The notes under the pieces: generated by a model
What the model was told of the DNA's origin: nothing
The model's input: the letters and a program-made list of their open reading frames with translations, nothing else
Databases searched by the model: none
Assembly (NCBI GenBank): GCA_943325435.2
Contig: CALPPK020000089.1
Location: 1 to 5,946 of the forward strand
Source of the DNA: Bifidobacterium breve
GTDB taxonomy: Bacteria; Actinomycetota; Acidimicrobiia; Acidimicrobiales; Ilumatobacteraceae
Length of the DNA: 5,946 nucleotides
Direction: 5' to 3'
In this document: piece by piece, positions 1 to 5,946 of the stretch
How the letters are laid out: the number at the start of each line of letters is the position of its first letter
How positions within the stretch are numbered: position 1 is the stretch's first letter
Program-made: the position numbers and the translations under genes

Positions 1-1
1 G

Positions 2-2983
2 TCGCCACTTGACAACGACACCGGGACCGGAATTACTCCGAGTTCTTTACTGCTATGCGGAACAAGCGACACACCGCCGACATGCACTGAACAAAGTGTC
101 ACAGTCAACGGCGAAGGCGACTGGGCTGTAAACACGTCGACAGGCATCGTGACGTTCACACCATCAAGCGGTTTTACGGGGACAGTCACACCACTTTCCT
201 ATTCGGTAACAGACGTTTTGAGCAGAGCAACAACGTCAACCCTGAGTATCACCGTTGCTGCAATCTCAGCTCCGAACACACCCGATCTCGACACTTCTTC
301 GGACACTGGAAGTTCCACAAGTGACAACGAAACAAAAGATGCAACTCCGACTGTGGGAGCAAGCGGGGCCACTGATGGTGACACCGTCACGATGACTGCA
401 ACTAAGGGTGCAACAACCGTCACGTGCAGTTACGTTGCGTCGTCAAGTGTGACTACATGTGACCTACCAACAATGGCTGACGGCACATGGTCCGTAACTT
501 CCAGTCGAGTTGACAGTCAGAACAATGCTTCTGGGGCATCTACACCTCTCAGCATTGTCATAGATACAACGGCACCCAGCAGGCCTTCACTTCCAGACCT
601 TGATGCAGCATCAGATACCGGATCATCGTCAACTGATAACACCACGTCTGATACCACACCCGACATCGGTGTCTCTGGAGTACAAACGGGTGACATAATC
701 ACGATGACTGCAGTAAATGGTTCAACAACCATCACCTGTACCTATGACACAGCCGTGGCCACTACATGCGAATTGGCGACTCTGACCGATGGCACATGGT
801 CTGTGACAGCAGTAGTTACCGACAGTGCTGGCAATGACTCACTGCAAAGTTCTGCGCTGACACTAATTATCGACACAACAATTCCAACAACATCGACAAC
901 TTCAACTACTTCAACAACCGTTGCGCCGACAACTACAACAGTTGCGCCGACAACCACGACCACTTCAACAGTTGCACCAACCACTACGACTACTTCGACA
1001 ACGATTGCGCCGACAACTACAACAGTTGCGCCGACAACCACGACTGTCGCCGCTGCTAGATCAACAACATCAACAACATCAACAACCATCACGCCAACAG
1101 CCGTACCAACTACAACCACCACACTCCCCAATTCTCTTATTCCCAATGACACGTCCGGGATAGAAAAAAAGGTTGAAGATGTTGCAGCAATTGCTGGCAT
1201 GCCTAAAGACGGATGGGTCAAAGTTGATAAGGGTGCGACATCGCTCACCATCACCACCAGTGAAGGCCTAATGATAAAAATAGGCGCAAGAGTTAAATCC
1301 TCAGTCACTTTGCGCTTGAATACTCGCGGTATGCCGATCTTTGAGGCCAACGACTTCATCACCATTGCCGGTGGCGGACTAAAACCATTTACACCAGCAT
1401 CAACATGGCTCTTTTCAACTCCGACAAAACTGGGGGAGTTGCAAGTAGACGCCAATGGAAATTTCACTGAGGAATACTCCATTGGCGATGCAGTACCCCC
1501 CGGTGATCACACCGCACAATTGAATGGCATTGCACCCGACGGCACGTTACGTGTTGTGGAAGTTGCCGTAGAGATAGTCCCAACTCCTGAAGTTGTCGTG
1601 CCCGCAGTCGCGAAGCCGTCAACGAGCGATACTCCACCGCCCGCACCACCCATGAGTAACTCAGCAACGATTGCGCTGTTGGCATCAGCACTTGCGTTAT
1701 TGGCGGTCTCTCGCAAGAACTCAGGTGATGCAGCCTCATCGAACACGCCAAATGATTCAGCAACCAATGACTCGCCAAGCAGCGAGAGTGTTGAACGCGA
1801 AGAAGCCGGTGGAGAAATAACTTCAGTCGGTGCGGAATACGGAATTCACTCAAATGAACTGCGCGAAGACCGATTACGAACTCCACGTTTTGAATGGATT
1901 GACACACTTCTCAACAAGATCGCTTCTTCGTTTGACCGAATTTCACCAATGATTGCTCGAGTTGCCGATGACGGCGCATACGCGCGAACGTTGCTCGGTT
2001 TCATGTGGCTCTTAGTGCCATTTGCAGCTGTTGCGGTGGGTATTGCAAGTGCTTTCAATACGAGCTTTGTCGTCATGATTCCTTCGCTGGAATTGGTTAT
2101 TGCAATTTGCATTCTGGGAGTTATTGACGCGTTTGCGGGAATGCTGTTCACACTCAGTTTCGGAATAGCTCTCTTGCTCGGTGGCGGATTCACCTCCATC
2201 GATTCAGTTCGAGGTTTTCTTGGCATCGCAGTCTTCTCATTCGCACCACCACTAATAGCTGCAGCTACTCGACCGTTCCGACGTGATTCAAGTGAAGATC
2301 AGATTCATTGGAACCGACTGAAGGATTTCGTGCTGAGTGCACTCTTTGGGGCATGGGCAGCTGGAGGCATGTACGGAGCACTGCCATCATTGACGACATA
2401 TAAGCCCTTGCACTCAGACCGAACTGACCTCATACAACTAGTAGTCCTTCTCGCCATTGCATCACGATGGATATTTGAAAACGTTGCCCGCGCCTATTCA
2501 CCACAAAGACTACGAATTGTTGAAGTTGAGGAATTCCGCGAGGTAGTAAATGGGCAACCCTTTGCATCGCTGTTAATTCGTACCGCACTGTTCTTATTTG
2601 TAGCAGCAACCTTTATTGGGAATAACTGGGCACTTTGGGTTGGTGGCGCCATGTTCTTCATTCCGAAAGTTATCGGCCAGTTCACTGAGCACTTTCCAAA
2701 TTTTGCTTTTGTGCATCGATACCTGCCGCGAAATCTTTTTCGTGTGGTGACGATGTTGTTTGTCGCGTTGTGGTGGGGAATGTTGGTTAACAATCGTTAC
2801 GGTGATTCGCCAAATACACTTCTGTATGCGTTCGTCTTATTGAGTATCCCCGGCATTGCATTGGGAGCCGCCGATTGGTTCGCACGCGAAAGTAAAGATT
2901 GGCCATCCACGGCCGTATCCAAATTCCTCGGAGTCGCAGTCCTCGTCATTGGAATTCTGTGTGTGCGTGGAGTGATCTTTTAG
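2..2983 (+). CDS. Large surface protein, 5'-truncated: CshA-type repeat, two Ig-like repeats, Thr-rich stalk, polytopic membrane C-terminus
   Basis: The frame is open from the window edge to the TAG at 2981-2983 (993 residues), so the N-terminus lies outside. A GTG at 149 falls inside a domain and is not the start. Seen in order: the end of a CshA-type fibril repeat (about 2-256; LDNDTG, then GEGDW, FTPSSGFTGT, YSVTD); two Ig-like repeats (269-577 and 578-886); a Thr/Val/Ala/Pro stalk (887-1129); a beta-rich domain (about 1148-1579; IAGGGLKPFTP, LGELQVDANGNF, PPGDHTAQLNG); a Pro-rich stretch; a membrane span (about 1658-1708) followed by SRKN; an acidic Ser/Asn/Glu linker (1709-1980); then about 10-11 hydrophobic helices to the end. 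CshA repeats and Ig-like stalks are known from fibrillar adhesins, so the ectodomain probably projects from the cell and binds a surface or polymer. The C-terminal membrane domain is not one I recognise. It could be an anchor, a transporter or a signalling unit. Cysteines in the ectodomain lie in pairs (CX8C, CX10C, CX9C), consistent with disulfides. The role as surface adhesin is inference; the domain order is seen. Confidence 0.85.
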   Translation, partial: SPLDNDTGTGITPSSLLLCGTSDTPPTCTEQSVTVNGEGDWAVNTSTGIVTFTPSSGFTGTVTPLSYSVTDVLSRATTSTLSITVAAISAPNTPDLDTSSDTGSSTSDNETKDATPTVGASGATDGDTVTMTATKGATTVTCSYVASSSVTTCDLPTMADGTWSVTSSRVDSQNNASGASTPLSIVIDTTAPSRPSLPDLDAASDTGSSSTDNTTSDTTPDIGVSGVQTGDIITMTAVNGSTTITCTYDTAVATTCELATLTDGTWSVTAVVTDSAGNDSLQSSALTLIIDTTIPTTSTTSTTSTTVAPTTTTVAPTTTTTSTVAPTTTTTSTTIAPTTTTVAPTTTTVAAARSTTSTTSTTITPTAVPTTTTTLPNSLIPNDTSGIEKKVEDVAAIAGMPKDGWVKVDKGATSLTITTSEGLMIKIGARVKSSVTLRLNTRGMPIFEANDFITIAGGGLKPFTPASTWLFSTPTKLGELQVDANGNFTEEYSIGDAVPPGDHTAQLNGIAPDGTLRVVEVAVEIVPTPEVVVPAVAKPSTSDTPPPAPPMSNSATIALLASALALLAVSRKNSGDAASSNTPNDSATNDSPSSESVEREEAGGEITSVGAEYGIHSNELREDRLRTPRFEWIDTLLNKIASSFDRISPMIARVADDGAYARTLLGFMWLLVPFAAVAVGIASAFNTSFVVMIPSLELVIAICILGVIDAFAGMLFTLSFGIALLLGGGFTSIDSVRGFLGIAVFSFAPPLIAAATRPFRRDSSEDQIHWNRLKDFVLSALFGAWAAGGMYGALPSLTTYKPLHSDRTDLIQLVVLLAIASRWIFENVARAYSPQRLRIVEVEEFREVVNGQPFASLLIRTALFLFVAATFIGNNWALWVGGAMFFIPKVIGQFTEHFPNFAFVHRYLPRNLFRVVTMLFVALWWGMLVNNRYGDSPNTLLYAFVLLSIPGIALGAADWFARESKDWPSTAVSKFLGVAVLVIGILCVRGVIF
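269..886 (+). repeat. Two tandem bacterial Ig-like repeats (protein-level)
   Basis: Two consecutive units of 103 residues each (269-577 and 578-886) align along their whole length. Both share PDLD..SDTGSS..DN near the start, a TP motif, a GD..TMTA strand, a TC.Y...TTC cysteine pair, DGTWSV, and an IDTT.P ending. The pattern matches Ig-like stalk domains of large bacterial surface proteins, of the family whose units begin PDLDxxSDTGxSxxDN. The DNA has diverged between the units, so this is an old duplication rather than a fresh one. Each unit probably acts as a rigid spacer lifting the distal CshA-type part away from the cell. Confidence 0.8.
887..1129 (+). repeat. Thr-rich stalk with an exact 40-bp duplication
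   Basis: The 81 encoded residues are mostly Thr with Ser, Val, Ala and Pro, in units such as TTVAPTTTT and TTSTTST. Within it, 921-960 and 1005-1044 are identical over 40 bp, offset by 84 bp (28 codons), so gain or loss of one unit would keep the frame. Such tracts are typical of actinobacterial exported proteins, where they act as extended linkers and are candidate O-glycosylation (O-mannosylation) sites. Glycosylation here is inference. Confidence 0.85.
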
Positions 2984-2986
2984 TTA

Positions 2987-2992
2987 TACAGT
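2987..2992 (+). promoter_or_regulatory. Candidate -10 box for a leaderless DUF1330 transcript
   Basis: TACAGT fits the TANNNT pattern and ends 6 nt before the ATG at 2999, the spacing expected when transcription starts at or next to the start codon. No purine-rich Shine-Dalgarno is present in the 15-nt gap after the upstream stop codon, and leaderless mRNAs are common in Actinobacteria. No convincing -35 was seen. The alternative is read-through from the upstream gene with re-initiation. Confidence 0.35.
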
Positions 2993-2998
2993 TGCCAA

Positions 2999-3400
2999 AT
3001 GCAACATATCGAAGCAAACGACGCAGCTATTGACGCGATGCGCCTACTTGACCCCACTGAATCAATCGTCATGCTGAACTTGTTGAAGTTTCGAGACATT
3101 GCCCTTGACGGTTTCGGCGTTGACGGCATGACCGGCGGTCAAGCATTCCGTCGATACGGCGAACTGAATGAATCTGAAGACGTGAAGTTCGGAAGTGACC
3201 CAATTTGGATGGGACTGCCAAAGAACACCGTCATCGGAGACGAAGATTGGGACCTCGCAATTCTTGTGCGTTACCCCACTCGTCAGCACTTCATCGACAA
3301 GGTTGATAACGCGAAGTACCGCGAGATCGCCAAAGTGCGCCACGCCGCACTTCTTGACAGTCGCCTTGTCGAGATGTCTCAGCTCTTCCCGCCTGCCTAG
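2999..3400 (+). CDS. DUF1330 family protein (dimeric alpha/beta-barrel type)
   Basis: The predicted protein has 133 residues and is complete, with no signal peptide or membrane span, so it is cytoplasmic. It shows the family landmarks: VMLNLLKFR (residues 24-32), an AFRRYGE helix (49-55), WMG (70-72), WDLAILVRYPTRQHF (84-98) and KYREIAKVRHAALLDSRLVEM towards the end. DUF1330 proteins adopt a ferredoxin-like dimeric alpha/beta-barrel fold related to small monooxygenase and EthD-like folds, but their reaction is generally unknown, so no substrate is proposed. The ATG at 2999 is chosen because it is the first start after the upstream stop and places the LNLLKF strand at the usual distance from the N-terminus. 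The gene lies 15 nt behind the surface-protein gene, in the same frame, separated by a single TAG and five codons. It has no visible Shine-Dalgarno. Family call is firm; function is not known. Confidence 0.85.
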   Translation: MQHIEANDAAIDAMRLLDPTESIVMLNLLKFRDIALDGFGVDGMTGGQAFRRYGELNESEDVKFGSDPIWMGLPKNTVIGDEDWDLAILVRYPTRQHFIDKVDNAKYREIAKVRHAALLDSRLVEMSQLFPPA

Positions 3401-3517
3401 ACGGCAACCAATTAGCGGTCTCTAGGCCCACTCGCCCAGTTCTGGGCACCCAAAAACGTGCCTCTCCAGCGGCCAAGGCCCTGAACCCCCTATTTGGGTG
3501 ACAACTGTCTCCTGCCT
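3401..3517. other. Intergenic region with weak competing hairpins
   Basis: Two short stems share bases: GCCCA/TGGGC around a GTTC loop (3434-3447) and GGCAC/GTGCC around an A-rich loop (3445-3462). Neither is followed by a T-run on the plus strand, so neither is a standard intrinsic terminator. The 3' end of the upstream transcript is therefore not defined by what I can see. No coding frame in this stretch looks real. Confidence 0.3.
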
Positions 3518-3542
3518 CACGAACAGTCCATGTTTGTTCGTG
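3518..3542. promoter_or_regulatory. Inverted repeat overlapping the lipoprotein -35 region
   Basis: CACGAACA (3518-3525) and TGTTCGTG (3535-3542) are perfect 8-bp complements around a 9-nt centre. The right arm covers the proposed -35 hexamer at 3534-3539. A dyad in this position is where a dimeric repressor would block RNA polymerase. It lies upstream of the predicted transcription start, so it is more likely an operator than an mRNA hairpin. No regulator gene is visible in the window. Confidence 0.4.
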
Positions 3543-3562
3543 GGCGGAAAAGTCGCTAACTT
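3534..3562 (+). promoter_or_regulatory. Candidate sigma70-type promoter for the lipoprotein gene
   Basis: A -35-like TTGTTC (3534-3539) and a -10-like TAACTT (3557-3562, fitting TANNNT) are separated by 17 nt. Transcription would start near 3569, giving a short leader of about 19 nt that still contains the Shine-Dalgarno at 3579-3583. The match is by eye and the -35 is only partial. Confidence 0.45.
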
Positions 3563-3578
3563 TTAAGGGTTGCCTATC

Positions 3579-3583
3579 AGGAG
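3579..3583 (+). promoter_or_regulatory. Ribosome binding site that sets the lipoprotein start
   Basis: AGGAG lies 4 nt before the ATG at 3588. It argues for that ATG over the in-frame TTG at 3570, which would place the ribosome binding site inside the coding region and add six residues before a normal lipoprotein signal peptide. Confidence 0.7.
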
Positions 3584-3587
3584 AATC

Positions 3588-5627
3588 ATGAAACTGAAAA
3601 AACTGTCCTTCCCGTTAGTAATTGCATTGGTCATCAGTGCAACTGCTTGCTCTTCGGGATCAACCTCAAAAGAAGAAAAAGTAGTTGCCAAAAAACCGAA
3701 CGACTGGCCTTCCAGTATTCTCAAAACTGATCTGGCAGCCAAGCCGCGTACAAAAAATGCTGCCGGTGATGCGAAAAAACCAAATCCGAACGCCAACAAA
3801 AAATCAAATCAGAAGAAGGACAACGGCGTACTTACGCCGCATACGCCAAAAGATAACTCTGTCTCAAAAACAAACACCACAGTCGGAGTAACAGTTCAGA
3901 CGGGGCAACCCCCCGTTGTGATGCCGTCCGACTTCTGCAAGTTGCTTGGATTTGAATGTTCGGCGCTTAACTTTACGCAGTTTTATTCATACGGCCCAAA
4001 CAATTTCAAAGCAGTAGCAGAGATTCCTAACTCGTCCATTAAGTTGCCTGCTGGTAAGGGCTATGCATTTACGGTGTTGAAGACTTATCTTGACGTCTTT
4101 GTAAACGGCTCGGATTCATACTTTGAGATTTTCGCAAAAACTCAAATTGAAGTTCCAGGCTTTCTTATGCCACTTGATTTGAGGGGAAGATACACCCCAG
4201 CAAAAAACACAATTGAAGTTGAACTGATGAACAACAATGTTGGACTGAAGAATTTCCTTGGAGTTGCTGGAATGGACATCAACTCCATCAGTGGAAAGTT
4301 CACAATCGTGGGTACCACACCGGCAGCTATTGGTGTCTCGCTATCAGGAACTCTTCCAACCTTCCTTCGGGAAATGGGAGTAAACCCAGGCACACAGTTC
4401 ACAACAGCTATTGAATTTGGAACAACCGGCCTCACATTAGGTATGTCAGTCGGATCACAGGCTGACGGCTCTGCCGACATTTTCAACATTCAGAACATGC
4501 TGTCAGCTCGTTACCTTGCATTCTCATATTCAACAACTGGCACAACAATTGGTGGTGTGGATTATCCAGAAGGATTCGCTATCGCATTTGATGGCAAGTT
4601 CGGTGGGGTACCAGTCGTCGTGAATGGCGTTATTAGCTTTTTGCCACTTGACATCAACATCGACTTTGCGATTGGTGCGTTCTCAATTGGCGGATTTGAA
4701 TTTGAAGAAACATTGGGAACAATCGCTCGTAGTGATTCCAAAAACAGTCTGACTTTCAGTGGTGGACTAAAGGGTTACGGAGTTCAGGGACGTTTGAAGG
4801 GAAGCTTTGACGCAATGGGCGGAATTGAAATGGACGCTTATGGCCTCTACACCCCATTTGGTATCAACCTCGGCGAGTATCAGTTTTACTTGAAGTCCAA
4901 CGCGCAAGGGTTTGAATTCAAAGGAATTCAAACCCAAAGTGTCTATGGTGTGATGAAGGGACGAGCTGAACTTTTCCTCAAGTCATACCCTGGTAAGAAG
5001 TTTGGTTTCCACATATTTGTCGGTGGCGGACTTGAAATTCCAGGCTGGCCTTCATATGGATCAATTCAGAACCAGTTGCAGATCTGGAACTGCAGGGACA
5101 TTCTTTGCGGGACACCAGACAATGTGATCCACGCAAAAGTCTGGGGTTCAACACAGTTCTATGGTGATGCACGACGCGATTTTGAGTTCAGCCTTGATCC
5201 AAACAACTGGGCCTTCGAAAAAGAAGTCGGTTTTTGGTTCGACAAGACATTGGGATACGACAGTGATGACTTCGAAGTTGACGTCAAAGTACGAGGTACA
5301 GGACAAATAATCTTTTCGGAGAGGGGAATGCGAATTGGAAATGGAAGCCTCCAGTCTTCAGCAGGATTCTCATTCCCGTCGGTGCATGTCCCTGCAGTCA
5401 CGACCCCCACGATCAAGGTACGTATGTACAAACTGAAATGTACGTGGCGTGGTTGTAGAACAATCGGCTACTGGGTTGAAAGTGGCGGAGTAGTAATCAC
5501 ACCTGCGTACACCATTCCTGGTGGCACTGCGGCGCTTGGGACAACAGTGGGTCAGGACAATCGTGGCTTCTACGTAGACGTTGCAGCAGGCTCCGGAGCT
5601 GACGGAAGTCGTGTCTACTTCGAATAA
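3588..5627 (+). CDS. Predicted lipoprotein of unrecognised family, beta-rich, with paired cysteines
   Basis: The protein has 679 residues. The N-terminus is a lipoprotein signal: KLKK, a hydrophobic stretch (residues 6-18), then ATAC with the lipid-bearing Cys at 21 (-3 is Ala, a less common lipobox residue). Residues 22-105 form a Lys/Asn/Thr/Pro-rich flexible linker. From about 110 to the end the sequence alternates hydrophobic and polar residues with frequent glycines (for example GLTLGMSVG, GGLKGYGVQGRLKGSF, GVPVVVNGVISFLPLDINIDF), which suggests an extended beta-sheet or beta-sandwich structure without membrane spans. All six remaining cysteines fall in close pairs: C117/C124, C502/C507 and C618/C623. 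This fits disulfides in an exported protein. A short motif recurs as QIEVPGF (near 187) and GLEIPGW (near 481). I do not recognise the family and see no catalytic motif. A structural, lipid-binding or binding-protein role is possible but unproven. The gene probably has its own promoter and ends at a strong terminator. Confidence 0.85.
   Translation: MKLKKLSFPLVIALVISATACSSGSTSKEEKVVAKKPNDWPSSILKTDLAAKPRTKNAAGDAKKPNPNANKKSNQKKDNGVLTPHTPKDNSVSKTNTTVGVTVQTGQPPVVMPSDFCKLLGFECSALNFTQFYSYGPNNFKAVAEIPNSSIKLPAGKGYAFTVLKTYLDVFVNGSDSYFEIFAKTQIEVPGFLMPLDLRGRYTPAKNTIEVELMNNNVGLKNFLGVAGMDINSISGKFTIVGTTPAAIGVSLSGTLPTFLREMGVNPGTQFTTAIEFGTTGLTLGMSVGSQADGSADIFNIQNMLSARYLAFSYSTTGTTIGGVDYPEGFAIAFDGKFGGVPVVVNGVISFLPLDINIDFAIGAFSIGGFEFEETLGTIARSDSKNSLTFSGGLKGYGVQGRLKGSFDAMGGIEMDAYGLYTPFGINLGEYQFYLKSNAQGFEFKGIQTQSVYGVMKGRAELFLKSYPGKKFGFHIFVGGGLEIPGWPSYGSIQNQLQIWNCRDILCGTPDNVIHAKVWGSTQFYGDARRDFEFSLDPNNWAFEKEVGFWFDKTLGYDSDDFEVDVKVRGTGQIIFSERGMRIGNGSLQSSAGFSFPSVHVPAVTTPTIKVRMYKLKCTWRGCRTIGYWVESGGVVITPAYTIPGGTAALGTTVGQDNRGFYVDVAAGSGADGSRVYFE
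4908..4935. repeat. Perfect 12-bp intragenic inverted repeat
   Basis: GGGTTTGAATTC (4908-4919) and GAATTCAAACCC (4924-4935) are exact complements around a 4-nt AAAG centre, inside the lipoprotein gene (residues 441-449, GFEFKGIQT). In mRNA it would form a compact hairpin. It may be a chance product of codon use, or affect translation or mRNA decay. Confidence 0.8.
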
Positions 5628-5640
5628 CACCTGAAGTACT

Positions 5641-5686
5641 ACAAACAAAAAGGCCGCACAGGAAACTGTGCGGCCTTTTTGTTTGT
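5641..5686. terminator. Bidirectional intrinsic terminator, 21-bp perfect stem
   Basis: The arms 5641-5661 and 5666-5686 pair perfectly around a GAAA tetraloop. The GC-rich core is GGCCGCACAG/CTGTGCGGCC, and the outer part is an A-rich arm paired with TTTTTGTTTGT. Because the repeat is symmetrical, each strand ends in a U-rich tract, so it can stop both the lipoprotein transcript (stop codon 13 nt upstream) and the convergent minus-strand gene (stop codon directly adjacent at 5687-5689). Confidence 0.92.
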
Positions 5687-5946
5687 CTAGACAGCGACAG
5701 TGAGTGCGTCGTACTCGTAGACCCAGTCGAGAATTGACATTCCCGGCGGGCTTATCGAGAAAATCATGTCTCGATCTTTTTGTTCTTGGCCATCAACCAT
5801 ATGAAACAAGTCTCTATTCATCAACGACGATGTTTGCACCTGTGCCGTGCGGCCCTGACGCGCATCTTCGTATCGACGTAATGCCCTAGCTGTATCGCTT
5901 GTGTTTACATCTGACAGGCAACGTGCCAGAACTATGGCATCTTCTA
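5687..5946 (-). CDS. FAD-dependent monooxygenase, C-terminal part (salicylate-hydroxylase-like)
   Basis: On the minus strand the frame is open from the right edge to a TAG (5689-5687), giving the last 85 residues; the rest lies outside the window. The visible part starts with EDAIVLARCL, which matches the helix after the second FAD-contacting motif in PHBH-fold flavoprotein hydroxylases (usually xxEDAxxLAxxL). It continues with ALRRYEDARQGRTAQVQTSS, the typical ALxxYExxRxxRtxxvQxxS helix, then LFHMVDG, and ends in ILDWVYEYDA, close to the DWLYxYD ending of salicylate hydroxylase and 6-hydroxynicotinate monooxygenase relatives. Such enzymes use FAD, NAD(P)H and O2 to hydroxylate aromatic rings. 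The substrate cannot be told from this fragment, and the GxGxxG and GD motifs are not in view. The gene is convergent with the lipoprotein gene and shares its terminator. Confidence 0.8.
   Translation of the reverse strand, partial: EDAIVLARCLSDVNTSDTARALRRYEDARQGRTAQVQTSSLMNRDLFHMVDGQEQKDRDMIFSISPPGMSILDWVYEYDALTVAV

Noticed and set aside
149..151. GTG as a start codon for the large surface protein
   Set aside because: The frame stays open to the window edge, and the codon lies inside a CshA-type repeat that begins well before it; it is an internal Val.
887..1129. CRISPR-like direct repeats
   Set aside because: The repeats are in-frame Thr codons within a longer protein, with no regular unique spacers.
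921..1163. Plus-strand open frame rich in Arg, Gln and Leu
   Set aside because: It is an out-of-frame shadow of the repetitive Thr-rich tract.
742..1482. Minus-strand open frame rich in Val (VVVVGATVVV)
   Set aside because: It is the antisense reading of the Thr-rich stalk (ACA/ACN codons read as TGT/GTN-type Val runs) and has no family resemblance.
2981..3001. TAG read-through fusing the surface protein to the DUF1330 protein
   Set aside because: The genes share a frame with only five codons between them, but DUF1330 proteins are free-standing and no read-through context or recoding element is seen.
3518..3542. LexA/SOS box (GAAC...GTTC)
   Set aside because: The gap between GAAC and GTTC is 11 nt, whereas the actinobacterial SOS box has 4 nt.
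3570..3572. TTG as the start of the lipoprotein
   Set aside because: The AGGAG at 3579-3583 would lie inside the coding region, and the ATG at 3588 gives a normal signal peptide.
5704..5889. Plus-strand open frame after the terminator
   Set aside because: The opposite strand encodes a recognisable flavoprotein monooxygenase C-terminus across the same bases; this frame has no ribosome binding site or family resemblance.

Overview
The window holds the 3' part of a very large surface-protein gene, a small DUF1330-family gene just behind it, a complete orphan lipoprotein gene, and the 3' end of a convergent FAD-dependent monooxygenase gene. The base composition is about half G+C. The long Thr/Val/Ala/Pro stalk of TTTTVAPTTTT type, the actinobacterial-style beta domain after it and the candidate leaderless start point to an actinobacterium. 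A planktonic Acidimicrobiia (Ilumatobacteraceae-like) is the most likely source. This placement rests on protein style only, because no rRNA or marker gene is present.

Layout. Positions 2-2983 (+) encode the last 993 residues of a protein that runs off the left edge. In order it shows the end of a CshA-type fibril repeat, two homologous bacterial Ig-like repeats, a Thr-rich stalk, a further beta-rich extracellular domain, one membrane span, an acidic linker, and a C-terminal domain of about 10-11 membrane helices. A 15-nt gap leads to the DUF1330 gene (2999-3400, +), which has no Shine-Dalgarno but a TANNNT box 6 nt before its ATG. The 187-nt gap at 3401-3587 carries weak hairpins, an inverted repeat, a plausible promoter and a ribosome binding site. 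Positions 3588-5627 (+) encode a 679-residue lipoprotein of unrecognised family. A perfect 21-bp stem at 5641-5686 is a two-way terminator shared with the gene on the minus strand. That gene occupies 5687 to the right edge and shows the C-terminus of a salicylate-hydroxylase-like flavoprotein monooxygenase.

How the genes relate. The two large genes both encode extracytoplasmic envelope proteins, and both keep cysteines in closely spaced pairs in their exported parts, which suggests disulfides. The lipoprotein appears to have its own promoter, so a joint function is only a guess. The small DUF1330 protein and the monooxygenase look like ordinary cytoplasmic metabolic genes. The most novel items are the fusion of a fibrillar adhesin-like ectodomain to a polytopic membrane domain, and the orphan lipoprotein.
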